In this document: one piece after another, positions 23,426 through 31,369 of the stretch | How the letters are laid out: every line of letters begins with the position of its first letter | Numbering within the stretch: position 1 is the first letter of the stretch | Source: Streptomyces hygroscopicus subsp. hygroscopicus | Lineage (GTDB): Bacteria > Actinomycetota > Actinomycetes > Streptomycetales > Streptomycetaceae | Length of the DNA stretch: 64,000 nt | NCBI RefSeq assembly: GCF_030269125.1 | Contig: NZ_BSSM01000012.1 | Coordinates: 124,001 to 188,000 of the forward strand | Direction: 5' to 3' | The notes under the pieces: model-generated | What the model was told of the DNA's origin: nothing | The model's input: only the letters and a program-made list of their open reading frames with translations | Database searches by the model: none | Position numbers and translations under genes: made by a program

Positions 23426-24585
23426 GAATCGGGATCGTCTGCCCGTACTCCTGGGACGTGCCCGGTGGCGTCCAGTTCCACATCCGCGACCTCGCCGAGT
23501 ACTTCATCCGCCTCGGCCACGAGGTCTCCGTGCTCGCCCCGGCCGACGACGACACCCCGCTGCCGCCGTACGTCGTCTCGGCGGGCCGCGCGGTCCCGGT
23601 GCCGTACAACGGCTCGGTGGCCCGGCTGAACTTCGGCTTCCTGTCGGCCGCGCGGGTACGGCGCTGGCTGCACGAGGGGGCCTTCGACGTGGTGCACATC
23701 CACGAGCCGACCTCGCCCTCGCTCGGCCTGCTCACCTGCTGGGCGGCGCAGGGCCCCATCGTGGCCACGTTCCACACCTCCAACCCGCGCTCGCGGGCGA
23801 TGATCGCGGCCTACTCGATCCTCCAGGCCGCCCTGGAGAAGATCAGCGCCCGGATCGCGGTGAGCGAGTACGCGCGGCGCACCCTGGTCGAGCATCTGGG
23901 CGGGGACGCCGTGGTCATCCCCAACGGCGTCGACGTCGACTTCTTCGCGCGGGCCGAGCCCAAGCCCGAGTGGCAGGGGGAGACGATCGGCTTCATCGGC
24001 CGCATCGACGAGCCCCGCAAGGGCCTGCCCGTCCTGATGAAGGCCCTGCCGAAGATCCTGGCCTCCCGGCCCACCGCGCGGCTGCTGGTCGCGGGCCGCG
24101 GCGACGAGGAGGCCGCCGTCGAGGACCTGCCGGCCGAGCTGCGCTCCCGGGTGGAGTTCCTCGGCATGGTCAGCGACGAGGACAAGGCGCGCCTGCTGCG
24201 CAGCGTCGACGTGTACGTGGCGCCCAACACCGGCGGCGAGAGCTTCGGCATCATCCTGGTCGAGGCCATGTCCGCGGGCGCCCCCGTGCTCGCCTCCGAC
24301 CTCGACGCCTTCGTGCAGGTCCTCGACGAGGGCAGGGCGGGCGAGATCTTCGCCAACGAGGACGCCGACGCGCTCGCCGACGCCGCCGTACGCCTCCTGG
24401 CCGACCCGGAACGCCGCGCCGGGCTCCGCGCCCGCGGCAGCACCCATGTGCGGCGCTTCGACTGGTCCACGGTCGGTGCCGACATCCTCTCTGTCTACGA
24501 GACGGTCACGGACGGCACGACAGCGGTCGCGGCCGACGAACGGACGACAGGGCTGCGGGCCCGGTTCGGACTGGCGCGGGACTGA
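23422..24585 (+). CDS. pimA: GT4 glycosyltransferase, probable phosphatidylinositol mannosyltransferase PimA
   Basis: This 387-residue GT-B enzyme transfers mannose from GDP-mannose to phosphatidylinositol. The N-terminal Gly-rich loop is YSWDVPGGVQFHI. The C-terminal half has GFIGRIDEPRKG and the GT4 E-x7-E element in TGGESFGIILVEAMSAG. Length and motifs agree with mycobacterial PimA. The GTG start overlaps the acyltransferase stop. It is the last gene of the PIM operon; the 530 bases downstream are non-coding. Confidence 0.85.
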   Translation: MRIGIVCPYSWDVPGGVQFHIRDLAEYFIRLGHEVSVLAPADDDTPLPPYVVSAGRAVPVPYNGSVARLNFGFLSAARVRRWLHEGAFDVVHIHEPTSPSLGLLTCWAAQGPIVATFHTSNPRSRAMIAAYSILQAALEKISARIAVSEYARRTLVEHLGGDAVVIPNGVDVDFFARAEPKPEWQGETIGFIGRIDEPRKGLPVLMKALPKILASRPTARLLVAGRGDEEAAVEDLPAELRSRVEFLGMVSDEDKARLLRSVDVYVAPNTGGESFGIILVEAMSAGAPVLASDLDAFVQVLDEGRAGEIFANEDADALADAAVRLLADPERRAGLRARGSTHVRRFDWSTVGADILSVYETVTDGTTAVAADERTTGLRARFGLARD

Positions 24586-25104
24586 GACGCCGGGCGGGGG
24601 AGCGGAGGCGGTCTCGTCCCGGGGCGGGCCGGGACCCGCTGCGGGGTTCGGGCGTGCCTCGGGCCGACGATCGGGACCGGAACCGGCCGACGGTCTCTCC
24701 GGGCGCGGTGCGGAACCGGCGCGCGGCTCCACGGGCGCTTCGGGTCGGCGTTGGACGGAGACCTCGGGTGGGAGTGGACCTCTCGGGGTGACGCCGGCCG
24801 TCGGGCCGGGCAACCGGGCACGCGGGCTCCACCGGGGCGGGGCCGGCCCTCGGGCGGCGTGGGATGGGGGGTGAGAACCGGGCCGGACGGGGTCAGTCCC
24901 GGGCCGCGGGCTTCGCGTCGCCGCGGGACCGAAACCCCGGCCGGGAGTGGACCCCCGGGTGATGCGGGCGTCGAGCCGGCACGGGAACTCGTGGGTGGGA
25001 CCGGGCGACGGGCGCGCAGCGGGCGCGCGGGTTCCTCCGGGGCGGTGCGGGACCGGTCCCCGCGATGCCCTCGCCGCCCCTTCGGCGGGCCGACGGGGTG
25101 CCGA
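24586..25104. repeat. Non-coding GC-rich region with degenerate repeats
   Basis: No gene is recognised in this 0.5-kb stretch; the open frames are Pro/Arg/Gly-rich shadows. Loosely similar segments recur: GGGAGTGGACC occurs at 24770-24780 and 24943-24953, each followed by a GGGTGA-like stretch. GGTGCGGAACCGG near 24708 recurs as GGTGCGGGACCGG near 25050. The pattern suggests decayed duplications. Confidence 0.4.
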
Positions 25105-25110
25105 TAGCCT
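25105..25110 (+). promoter_or_regulatory. -10 box of the LemA-like gene, leaderless
   Basis: TAGCCT lies 6 bp before the GTG start codon, which would place the transcription start at the start codon. A -35 box is not convincing (TTCGGC at 25081-25086 with an 18-bp spacer). Confidence 0.45.
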
Positions 25111-25116
25111 TCCCGC

Positions 25117-25659
25117 GTGACCGCAACCCTCATCTGGATCCTCGTCGCCCTCCTCGCGATCGGCGTCTACCTGAGCTGGACCGCAGGCCGCCTGGACCGG
25201 CTGCACGTACGGATGGACGCCGCCCGTGCCGCGCTCGACGCCCAGCTGCTGCGCCGCGCCTCCGTGGCCCAGGAACTCGCCACCTCCGGCGTCCTGGACC
25301 CGGCCGCCTCGATCGTGCTGTACGAGGCCGCGCACGCCGCCCGGCAGGCCGAGGAGGAGCAGCGGGAGGTCGCCGAGAGCGAACTGAGCCAGGCCCTGCG
25401 CGCGGTGTTCGCGGAACCGGCGCAGGTCGAGGCCCTGCGCGAGGCCCCCGGCGGCGAGGACGCCGTCCACGAGCTGGCCGAGGCCGTGCGCCGGGTCCCG
25501 ATGGCCCGCCGCTTCCACAACGACGCCGTGGGCGCCGCCCGCCGGCTGCGCGGGCACCGCAAGGTCCGCTGGTTCCGGCTGGCCGGCCACGCTCCCTTCC
25601 CGCTGGCCTTCGAGATGGACGACGAACCCCCCGCTGCCCTGGTGGAACGCGCCGCTTGA
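25117..25659 (+). CDS. LemA-like membrane-anchored protein
   Basis: This 180-residue protein has one N-terminal membrane span (about 4-20, LIWILVALLAIGVYLSW), then a helical domain beginning AGRLDRLHVRMDAARAALDAQ. Near 130 it has RRFHNDAVGAARRLRGHRKV, a layout like LemA-family proteins. The function of LemA proteins is unknown. The GTG start is supported by a -10 box 6 bp upstream. It is divided from pdxS by 127 bp containing a nested dyad. Confidence 0.65.
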   Translation: MTATLIWILVALLAIGVYLSWTAGRLDRLHVRMDAARAALDAQLLRRASVAQELATSGVLDPAASIVLYEAAHAARQAEEEQREVAESELSQALRAVFAEPAQVEALREAPGGEDAVHELAEAVRRVPMARRFHNDAVGAARRLRGHRKVRWFRLAGHAPFPLAFEMDDEPPAALVERAA

Positions 25660-25679
25660 CCGCCCCTCACCTGGCATTC

Positions 25680-25736
25680 CCAGTGAAAACGAGCCACAGG
25701 CTTTCCATTGGCCCTTGCTGTGGCCTGCTCCACTGG
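25680..25736. promoter_or_regulatory. Nested dyad upstream of pdxS
   Basis: CCAGTG (25680-25685) and CACTGG (25731-25736) are reverse complements, as are GCCACAG (25693-25699) and CTGTGGC (25718-25724). Both pairs share the same centre near 25708. It is a candidate operator or RNA structure controlling pdxS-pdxT. Confidence 0.45.
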
Positions 25737-25786
25737 CGTTTCCTCGGTGCAGCAGAGAACCCTCTTTCACTTCAGTGAGGTCGCCC

Positions 25787-26692
25787 GTGTCCACCACCGA
25801 GAACCAGGCTCCCGAGACCGGTACCGCCCGCGTGAAGCGCGGCATGGCCGAGCAGCTCAAGGGCGGCGTCATCATGGACGTCGTCACCCCGGAGCAGGCG
25901 AAGATCGCCGAGGACGCGGGCGCCGTCGCCGTCATGGCCCTGGAGCGGGTCCCCGCCGACATCCGCAAGGACGGCGGCGTGGCCCGCATGTCCGACCCGG
26001 ACATGATCGAGGGCATCATCGACGCCGTCTCGATCCCGGTCATGGCCAAGTCCCGCATCGGCCACTTCGTCGAGGCCCAGGTCCTGCAGTCCCTCGGCGT
26101 CGACTACATCGACGAGTCCGAGGTCCTCACCCCGGCCGACGAGGTCAACCACTCCGACAAGTGGGCCTTCACCACCCCGTTCGTGTGCGGCGCCACCAAC
26201 CTGGGCGAGGCCCTGCGCCGCATCGCCGAGGGCGCCGCGATGATCCGCTCCAAGGGCGAGGCCGGCACCGGCAACGTCGTGGAGGCCGTGCGCCACCTGC
26301 GCCAGATCAAGGGCGAGATCGCCAAGCTGCGCGGCTGCGACAACAACGAGCTGTACGCCGCCGCCAAGGAGCTGCGCGCCCCCTACGAGCTGGTCAAGGA
26401 GGTCGCCGAGCTGGGCAAGCTCCCCGTGGTGCTGTTCTCCGCCGGCGGCGTGGCCACCCCGGCCGACGCCGCTCTGATGCGCCAGCTCGGCGCCGAGGGC
26501 GTGTTCGTCGGCTCCGGCATCTTCAAGTCCGGCGACCCGGCCAAGCGCGCCGCCGCCATCGTGAAGGCCACCACCTTCTACGACGACCCGAAGATCATCG
26601 CGGACGCGTCCCGCAACCTCGGCGAGGCCATGGTCGGCATCAACTGCGACACCCTCCCGGAGACCGAGCGCTACGCGAACCGCGGCTGGTAA
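25787..26692 (+). CDS. pdxS: Pyridoxal 5'-phosphate synthase subunit PdxS
   Basis: This 301-residue TIM-barrel subunit makes PLP from ribose 5-phosphate, glyceraldehyde 3-phosphate and ammonia delivered by PdxT. Conserved blocks include KRGMAEQLKGGVIMDV, RMSDPDMIEGI, MAKSRIGHFVEAQ with the catalytic Lys, and GEAGTGNVVEAVRH. GTG 25787 has GAGG eight bases upstream; the extension to 25715 crosses the regulatory dyad and is unlike PdxS. It is followed 27 bases later by pdxT. Confidence 0.95.
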   Translation: MSTTENQAPETGTARVKRGMAEQLKGGVIMDVVTPEQAKIAEDAGAVAVMALERVPADIRKDGGVARMSDPDMIEGIIDAVSIPVMAKSRIGHFVEAQVLQSLGVDYIDESEVLTPADEVNHSDKWAFTTPFVCGATNLGEALRRIAEGAAMIRSKGEAGTGNVVEAVRHLRQIKGEIAKLRGCDNNELYAAAKELRAPYELVKEVAELGKLPVVLFSAGGVATPADAALMRQLGAEGVFVGSGIFKSGDPAKRAAAIVKATTFYDDPKIIADASRNLGEAMVGINCDTLPETERYANRGW

Positions 26693-26719
26693 GCACAGGC
26701 CCACAGGTACCCGAATCCC

Positions 26720-27325
26720 ATGAACACTCCTGTCATTGGCGTCCTGGCCCTCCAGGGCGACGTACGGGAGCACCTCATCGCCCTGGCCGCGGCGGACGCC
26801 GTGGCCAGGCCGGTGCGGCGCCCCGAGGAACTCGCCGAGGTCGACGCGCTCGTCCTGCCCGGCGGGGAGTCCACCACCATCTCCAAGCTGGCCGTGCTCT
26901 TCGGCGTGATGGAGCCCCTGCGTGCCCGCGTGCGCGCCGGCATGCCCGTCTACGGCACCTGCGCGGGCATGATCATGCTGGCCGACAAGATCCTCGACCC
27001 GCGTTCGGGCCAGGAGACCATCGGCGGCATCGACATGATCGTGCGCCGCAACGCCTTCGGACGCCAGAACGAGTCCTTCGAGGCGAAGGTCGGCGTCAAG
27101 GGCGTCACCGGCGATCCTGTGGAGGGCGTCTTCATCCGCGCCCCCTGGGTGGAGTCCGTCGGCGCGGACGCCGAGGTGCTCGCCGAGCACGACGGCCACA
27201 TCGTCGCCGTCCGCCAGGGCAACGCGCTCGCCACGTCGTTCCACCCGGAGCTGACCGGTGACCACCGCGTCCACGCCCTGTTCGTGGACATGGTGCGCGC
27301 CCAGGCCACCGCGGAGTCCTTGTAG
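26720..27325 (+). CDS. pdxT: Pyridoxal 5'-phosphate synthase glutaminase PdxT
   Basis: This 201-residue class I glutaminase supplies ammonia to PdxS. The glutamine pocket PGGESTTISK and the nucleophile motif GTCAGMIML are present, with the His-Glu pair in SFHPELT near the C-terminus. Length is normal. It is co-transcribed with pdxS. A possible -10 box (TAGGAT) overlaps its stop codon and could serve yebC. Confidence 0.95.
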   Translation: MNTPVIGVLALQGDVREHLIALAAADAVARPVRRPEELAEVDALVLPGGESTTISKLAVLFGVMEPLRARVRAGMPVYGTCAGMIMLADKILDPRSGQETIGGIDMIVRRNAFGRQNESFEAKVGVKGVTGDPVEGVFIRAPWVESVGADAEVLAEHDGHIVAVRQGNALATSFHPELTGDHRVHALFVDMVRAQATAESL

Positions 27326-27373
27326 GATCTCAGGCGTTCGTTCATAGATGGGTAACGCGAAGGAGACAGGCAG

Positions 27374-28126
27374 ATGTCCGGCCACTCTAAATGGGCTACG
27401 ACGAAGCACAAGAAGGCCGTGATCGACGCCAAGCGCGGCAAGCTCTTCGCGAAGCTGATCAAGAACATCGAGGTCGCGGCGCGCATGGGCGGCGTGGACC
27501 TGGACGGTAACCCCACGCTCTACGACGCCGTCCAGAAGGCCAAGAAGCAGTCGGTCCCGAACAAGAACATCGACTCCGCGATCAAGCGCGGTGGCGGTCT
27601 CGAGGCCGGCGGCGCCGACTACGAGACGATCATGTACGAGGGCTACGGCCCGAACGGGGTCGCGGTGCTCATCGAGTGCCTCACCGACAACCGCAACCGC
27701 GCCGCCTCCGACGTGCGCGTCGCCATGACCCGCAACGGCGGCAACATGGCCGACCCGGGCTCGGTGTCGTACCTCTTCAACCGCAAGGGCGTCGTCATCG
27801 TCCCCAAGGGCGAGCTGACCGAGGACGACGTGCTCGGCGCCGTCCTGGACGCGGGTGCCGAGGAGGTCAACGACCTCGGCGAGTCCTTCGAGGTGCTCAG
27901 CGAGGCCACCGACCTGGTCGCGGTCCGCACCGCCCTCCAGGAGGCCGGCATCGACTACGACTCGGCCGAGGCCAACTTCGTCCCGACCATGCAGGTCGAG
28001 CTGGACGAGGAGGGCGCCAAGAAGATCTTCAAGCTGATCGACGCCCTGGAGGACAGCGACGACGTGCAGAACGTCTTCGCCAACTTCGACGTGAGCGACG
28101 AGATCATGGAGAAGGTGGACGCGTAG
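27374..28126 (+). CDS. yebC: YebC/PmpR-family protein
   Basis: This 250-residue protein begins with the family signature MSGHSKWATTKHKKAVIDAKRGK and contains GYGPNGVAVLIECLTDNRNR. YebC homologues have been described as transcription regulators and, more recently, as translation factors acting on ribosomes at difficult sequences. AAGGAGA sits about 8 bases before the ATG. Its position next to ruvC-ruvA-ruvB is conserved across many bacteria. A terminator-like hairpin separates it from ruvC. Confidence 0.9.
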   Translation: MSGHSKWATTKHKKAVIDAKRGKLFAKLIKNIEVAARMGGVDLDGNPTLYDAVQKAKKQSVPNKNIDSAIKRGGGLEAGGADYETIMYEGYGPNGVAVLIECLTDNRNRAASDVRVAMTRNGGNMADPGSVSYLFNRKGVVIVPKGELTEDDVLGAVLDAGAEEVNDLGESFEVLSEATDLVAVRTALQEAGIDYDSAEANFVPTMQVELDEEGAKKIFKLIDALEDSDDVQNVFANFDVSDEIMEKVDA

Positions 28127-28145
28127 CGCGTACGGCTGACCGACC

Positions 28146-28171
28146 GGGCCGACGGGACACCCCGTCGGCCC
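28146..28171 (+). terminator. yebC terminator
   Basis: GGGCCGACGGG and CCCGTCGGCCC pair perfectly over 11 bp around an ACAC loop, about 20 bases after the yebC stop. Confidence 0.7.
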
Positions 28172-28260
28172 GTCGCGTTGTGGGGCGTTGGTGCGCGGCC
28201 TTGTCGGTGGCACCCGATAGCCTGCACAAACAGGTGATCGAGCGCTCAAGGGGAGGGACC

Positions 28261-28800
28261 GTGCGGGTACTGGGGGTGGACCCGGGGCTGACCCGGTGCG
28301 GGGTCGGCGTGGTCGAGGGGGTCGCCGGCCGCCCGCTCACCCTGATCGGCGTCGGTGTCGTCCGCACCCCCGCGGACGCCGAACTCAGCGACCGGCTGCT
28401 CGCCGTCGAACAGGGCATCGAGGAGTGGCTGGACGAGCACCGGCCCGAGTTCGTCGCCGTGGAGCGCGTCTTCAGCCAGCACAATGTGCGCACCGTGATG
28501 GGCACCGCCCAGGCCAGCGCCGTCGCCATGCTGTGCGCCGCCCGCCGCGGCATCCCCGTCGCGCTGCACACCCCCAGCGAGGTCAAGGCCGCCGTCACCG
28601 GCTCGGGCCGCGCCGACAAGGCGCAGGTCGGCGCCATGGTCACCCGGCTGCTCCGGCTCGCCGCGCCCCCCAGACCCGCCGACGCCGCCGACGCCCTCGC
28701 CCTCGCCATCTGCCACATCTGGCGCGCCCCCGCCCAGAACCGGCTCCAGCAGGCCCTCGCCCTGCACACCGCCCACGCAACGAAAGGCCGTACGGCATGA
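28261..28800 (+). CDS. ruvC: Holliday-junction endonuclease RuvC
   Basis: This 179-residue resolvase cuts four-way junctions in recombination. Catalytic acids lie in VLGVDPGLTRCG (Asp7), VAVERVF and the C-terminal DAADALALA. GTG 28261 is preceded by AGGGGAGGG. The gene overlaps ruvA (ATGA), so the ruvCAB genes form one operon. The long frame upstream into yebC is a shadow. Confidence 0.95.
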   Translation: MRVLGVDPGLTRCGVGVVEGVAGRPLTLIGVGVVRTPADAELSDRLLAVEQGIEEWLDEHRPEFVAVERVFSQHNVRTVMGTAQASAVAMLCAARRGIPVALHTPSEVKAAVTGSGRADKAQVGAMVTRLLRLAAPPRPADAADALALAICHIWRAPAQNRLQQALALHTAHATKGRTA

Positions 28801-29402
28801 TCGCCTTCGTCAGCGGCACGGTCGCCGCGCTCGCCCCCGACGCCGCGGTGGTGGAGGTCGGCGGCGTCGGCATGGCCGTCCAGTGCACCCCGGACACCCT
28901 CTCCACGCTCCGCGTCGGACAGCCCGCCAAGCTGCACACCTCCCTGGTCGTGCGCGAGGACTCGCTGACCCTGTACGGCTTCGCGGACGACGACGCCCGC
29001 CAGGTCTTCGTCCTGCTCCAGACCGCCAGCGGCGTCGGCCCCCGCCTCGCCCAGGCCATGCTCGCCGTGCACAGCCCGGACGCGCTGCGCCGCGCCGTCG
29101 CCACCGGGGACGAGAAGGCCCTCACCGCGGTCCCCGGCATCGGCAAGAAGGGCGCCCAGAAGCTGCTCCTCGAACTGAAGGACCGTCTCGGCGCGCCCGT
29201 CGGCGCCCCCGCGGTCGGCGCCCCGGTCACCCAGGGCTGGCGCGACCAGCTGCACGCGGCCCTCATCGGGCTCGGCTACGCCACCCGCGAGGCCGAGGAG
29301 GCCGTGTCCGCCGTGGCCCCCCAGGCCGAGGCGGCGGGCGGCACCCCGCAGGTCGGCCAGCTCCTGAAGGCCGCCCTGCAGACCCTGAACCGAGCCCGCT
29401 GA
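28797..29402 (+). CDS. ruvA: Holliday-junction branch-migration subunit RuvA
   Basis: This 201-residue DNA-binding subunit has the N-terminal OB domain (MIAFVSGTVAALAPDAAVVE), then helix-hairpin-helix motifs (TASGVGPRLAQAML and VPGIGKKGAQKLLLEL). The flexible C-terminal domain III contacts RuvB. It overlaps the ruvC stop and lies 27 bases from ruvB. Confidence 0.95.
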   Translation: MIAFVSGTVAALAPDAAVVEVGGVGMAVQCTPDTLSTLRVGQPAKLHTSLVVREDSLTLYGFADDDARQVFVLLQTASGVGPRLAQAMLAVHSPDALRRAVATGDEKALTAVPGIGKKGAQKLLLELKDRLGAPVGAPAVGAPVTQGWRDQLHAALIGLGYATREAEEAVSAVAPQAEAAGGTPQVGQLLKAALQTLNRAR

Positions 29403-29429
29403 CCCCCACCCTTTGTTGAGGCACACCAC

Positions 29430-30524
29430 ATGAACTGGGACGACACGGCCGACACACCCGCCGACGAGCGGCCGCCCGTACCCCCCGCGGAGCGGCTGGT
29501 GGGCTCCGCCGCCGATCGCGAGGACCAGGCCGTCGAGGCAGCCCTGCGCCCCAAGGACCTCGGCGAGTTCATCGGCCAGGAGAAGGTCCGCGAGCAGCTC
29601 GACCTGGTGCTGCGCGCGGCCCGCGCCCGCGGCGCCACCGCCGACCACGTGCTCCTCTCCGGCGCCCCCGGCCTCGGCAAGACCACCCTGTCGATGATCA
29701 TCGCGGCCGAGATGGGCGCCCCCATCCGCATCACCTCGGGACCCGCCATCCAGCACGCCGGCGACCTCGCCGCGATCCTCTCCTCTCTCCAGGAGGGCGA
29801 GGTCCTCTTCCTGGACGAGATCCACCGCATGTCCCGGCCCGCCGAGGAGATGCTCTACATGGCGATGGAGGACTTCCGCGTCGACGTCATCGTCGGCAAG
29901 GGCCCCGGCGCCACCGCCATCCCCCTCGAACTGCCCCCGTTCACCCTGGTCGGCGCCACCACCCGGGCCGGACTGCTGCCGCCCCCGCTGCGCGACCGCT
30001 TCGGCTTCACCGCGCACATGGAGTTCTACGAGCCCCGCGAACTGGAGCGCGTCGTGCACCGCTCCGCGCAGCTCCTGGACGTCGGCATCGAGACGGAGGG
30101 CGCCGCCGAGATCGCCGGACGCTCCCGCGGCACCCCCCGCATCGCCAACCGCCTGCTGCGCCGCGTCCGCGACTACGCGCAGGTCAAGGCCGACGGCGTG
30201 ATCACCCGCGAGATCGCCGCGGCCGCCCTCGCCGTCTACGAGGTCGACGCGCGGGGCCTGGACCGGCTGGACCGCGCCGTCCTGGAGGCGCTGCTGAAGC
30301 TCTTCGCCGGCGGACCCGTCGGCCTGTCCACGCTCGCCGTCGCGGTGGGGGAGGAGCGGGAGACCGTCGAGGAGGTGGCCGAACCCTTCCTGGTACGAGA
30401 GGGACTGCTGGCCCGCACCCCGCGCGGCCGCGTCGCCACCCCCGCCGCCTGGACACACCTCGGTCTCACCCCGCCCGGCGCCGCCACGTCGGGAAACGGA
30501 CAACAGGACCTGTTCGGGACGTGA
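29430..30524 (+). CDS. ruvB: Holliday-junction helicase RuvB
   Basis: This 364-residue AAA+ motor drives branch migration with RuvA. Walker A is GAPGLGKTTLS, Walker B is FLDEIHRM, sensor 1 is GATTRAG and the arginine-finger region is PPPLRDRFG. The C-terminal winged helix ends TPRGRVATPAAWTHLGL. Length is normal. It ends the ruvCAB operon; yajC has its own promoter downstream. Confidence 0.95.
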   Translation: MNWDDTADTPADERPPVPPAERLVGSAADREDQAVEAALRPKDLGEFIGQEKVREQLDLVLRAARARGATADHVLLSGAPGLGKTTLSMIIAAEMGAPIRITSGPAIQHAGDLAAILSSLQEGEVLFLDEIHRMSRPAEEMLYMAMEDFRVDVIVGKGPGATAIPLELPPFTLVGATTRAGLLPPPLRDRFGFTAHMEFYEPRELERVVHRSAQLLDVGIETEGAAEIAGRSRGTPRIANRLLRRVRDYAQVKADGVITREIAAAALAVYEVDARGLDRLDRAVLEALLKLFAGGPVGLSTLAVAVGEERETVEEVAEPFLVREGLLARTPRGRVATPAAWTHLGLTPPGAATSGNGQQDLFGT

Positions 30525-30595
30525 CACCTCCGGCACCGGATGCGCCGCCCACTCGAGCGGTGGCCCGGTGCGGAACCCAGGTGCCATGCTGAGCG

Positions 30596-30625
30596 TTGTT
30601 CCATGTGCGCGGACTCGCTTAGACT
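30596..30625 (+). promoter_or_regulatory. Promoter of the yajC-secD-secF-apt operon
   Basis: TTGTTC (30596-30601), 18 bp and TAGACT (30620-30625) form a vegetative-type promoter. The predicted leader is about 85 bases and contains a GCCGCCC/GGGCGGC hairpin at 30634-30651. Confidence 0.55.
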
Positions 30626-30717
30626 CCGCCGATGCCGCCCTTGCGGGCGGCGCCGACACACCCCCATCCCCGAAAAGGCCGCTGTCCGTCGCGGTCGCGC
30701 GAAGGAAATCCCGTCCC

Positions 30718-31224
30718 GTGAATGCCTATACCCTTCTCCCGTTCATCGTGCTCATCGCGGCCATGTTCCTGATGACGCGCTCTGCCAAGAAGAAGCAGCA
30801 GCAGGCCGCCCAGATGCGCAACGAGATGCAGCCCGGCTCCGGTGTCCGCACGATCGGGGGAATGTACGCGACGGTCAAGGAAGTCAACGAGGACACCGTG
30901 CTCCTCGACGCCGCCCCCGGCGTGGACCTCCTCTTCGCGAAGAACGCGATCGGCGCCGTCCTCACCGACGACGAGTACAACCGCATCGTGCACGGCATCG
31001 AGCACGACCTGAAGTCCGACGCCGACATCGTCCCGGACGACGCCTCCTCCCTCACCGAGACCGACGAGACCGACGGATCTGCCGCCGCTGCCGCCGCCTC
31101 CGACGACAAGATCGACCTCGGTAAGAAGGACGCCGACGAGGACGCCGCCGACGGGTCCGAGTCCGGCGCGGCCACGACGGAGGACCAGCCGAAGAAGACC
31201 GACGGCGACTCCGACGCGAAGTAG
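30718..31224 (+). CDS. yajC: Preprotein translocase subunit YajC
   Basis: This 168-residue accessory protein of the Sec translocon has one membrane span at about residues 4-20 (TLLPFIVLIAAMFLMTR) and a conserved cytoplasmic core (SGVRTIGGMYATVKEV). The acidic, Ala/Asp-rich C-terminal extension (about 60 residues) is longer than in E. coli YajC (110 aa) but common in actinobacteria. GTG 30718 is chosen with GAAGGA about 12 bases upstream. It is followed by secD and secF. Confidence 0.9.
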   Translation: MNAYTLLPFIVLIAAMFLMTRSAKKKQQQAAQMRNEMQPGSGVRTIGGMYATVKEVNEDTVLLDAAPGVDLLFAKNAIGAVLTDDEYNRIVHGIEHDLKSDADIVPDDASSLTETDETDGSAAAAAASDDKIDLGKKDADEDAADGSESGAATTEDQPKKTDGDSDAK

Positions 31225-31369
31225 TCACGCCCCGGTGGTACGCGAGACGGCATAATCACGCCCCGCGCACCGCCGGGCGCGTCTGTTTCCCGCACGGGGA
31301 GCCCGACACCATGTCATGGCCGCCGAGCGCCGACCGGGCGCCGAGCGGCCCGAGAGGGAGTACGAGAAG

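Noticed and set aside
24495..25133. Minus-strand Pro/Arg-rich ORF in the region after pimA
   Set aside because: Composition is typical of out-of-frame GC-rich DNA. There is no Shine-Dalgarno sequence and the frame runs into pimA.
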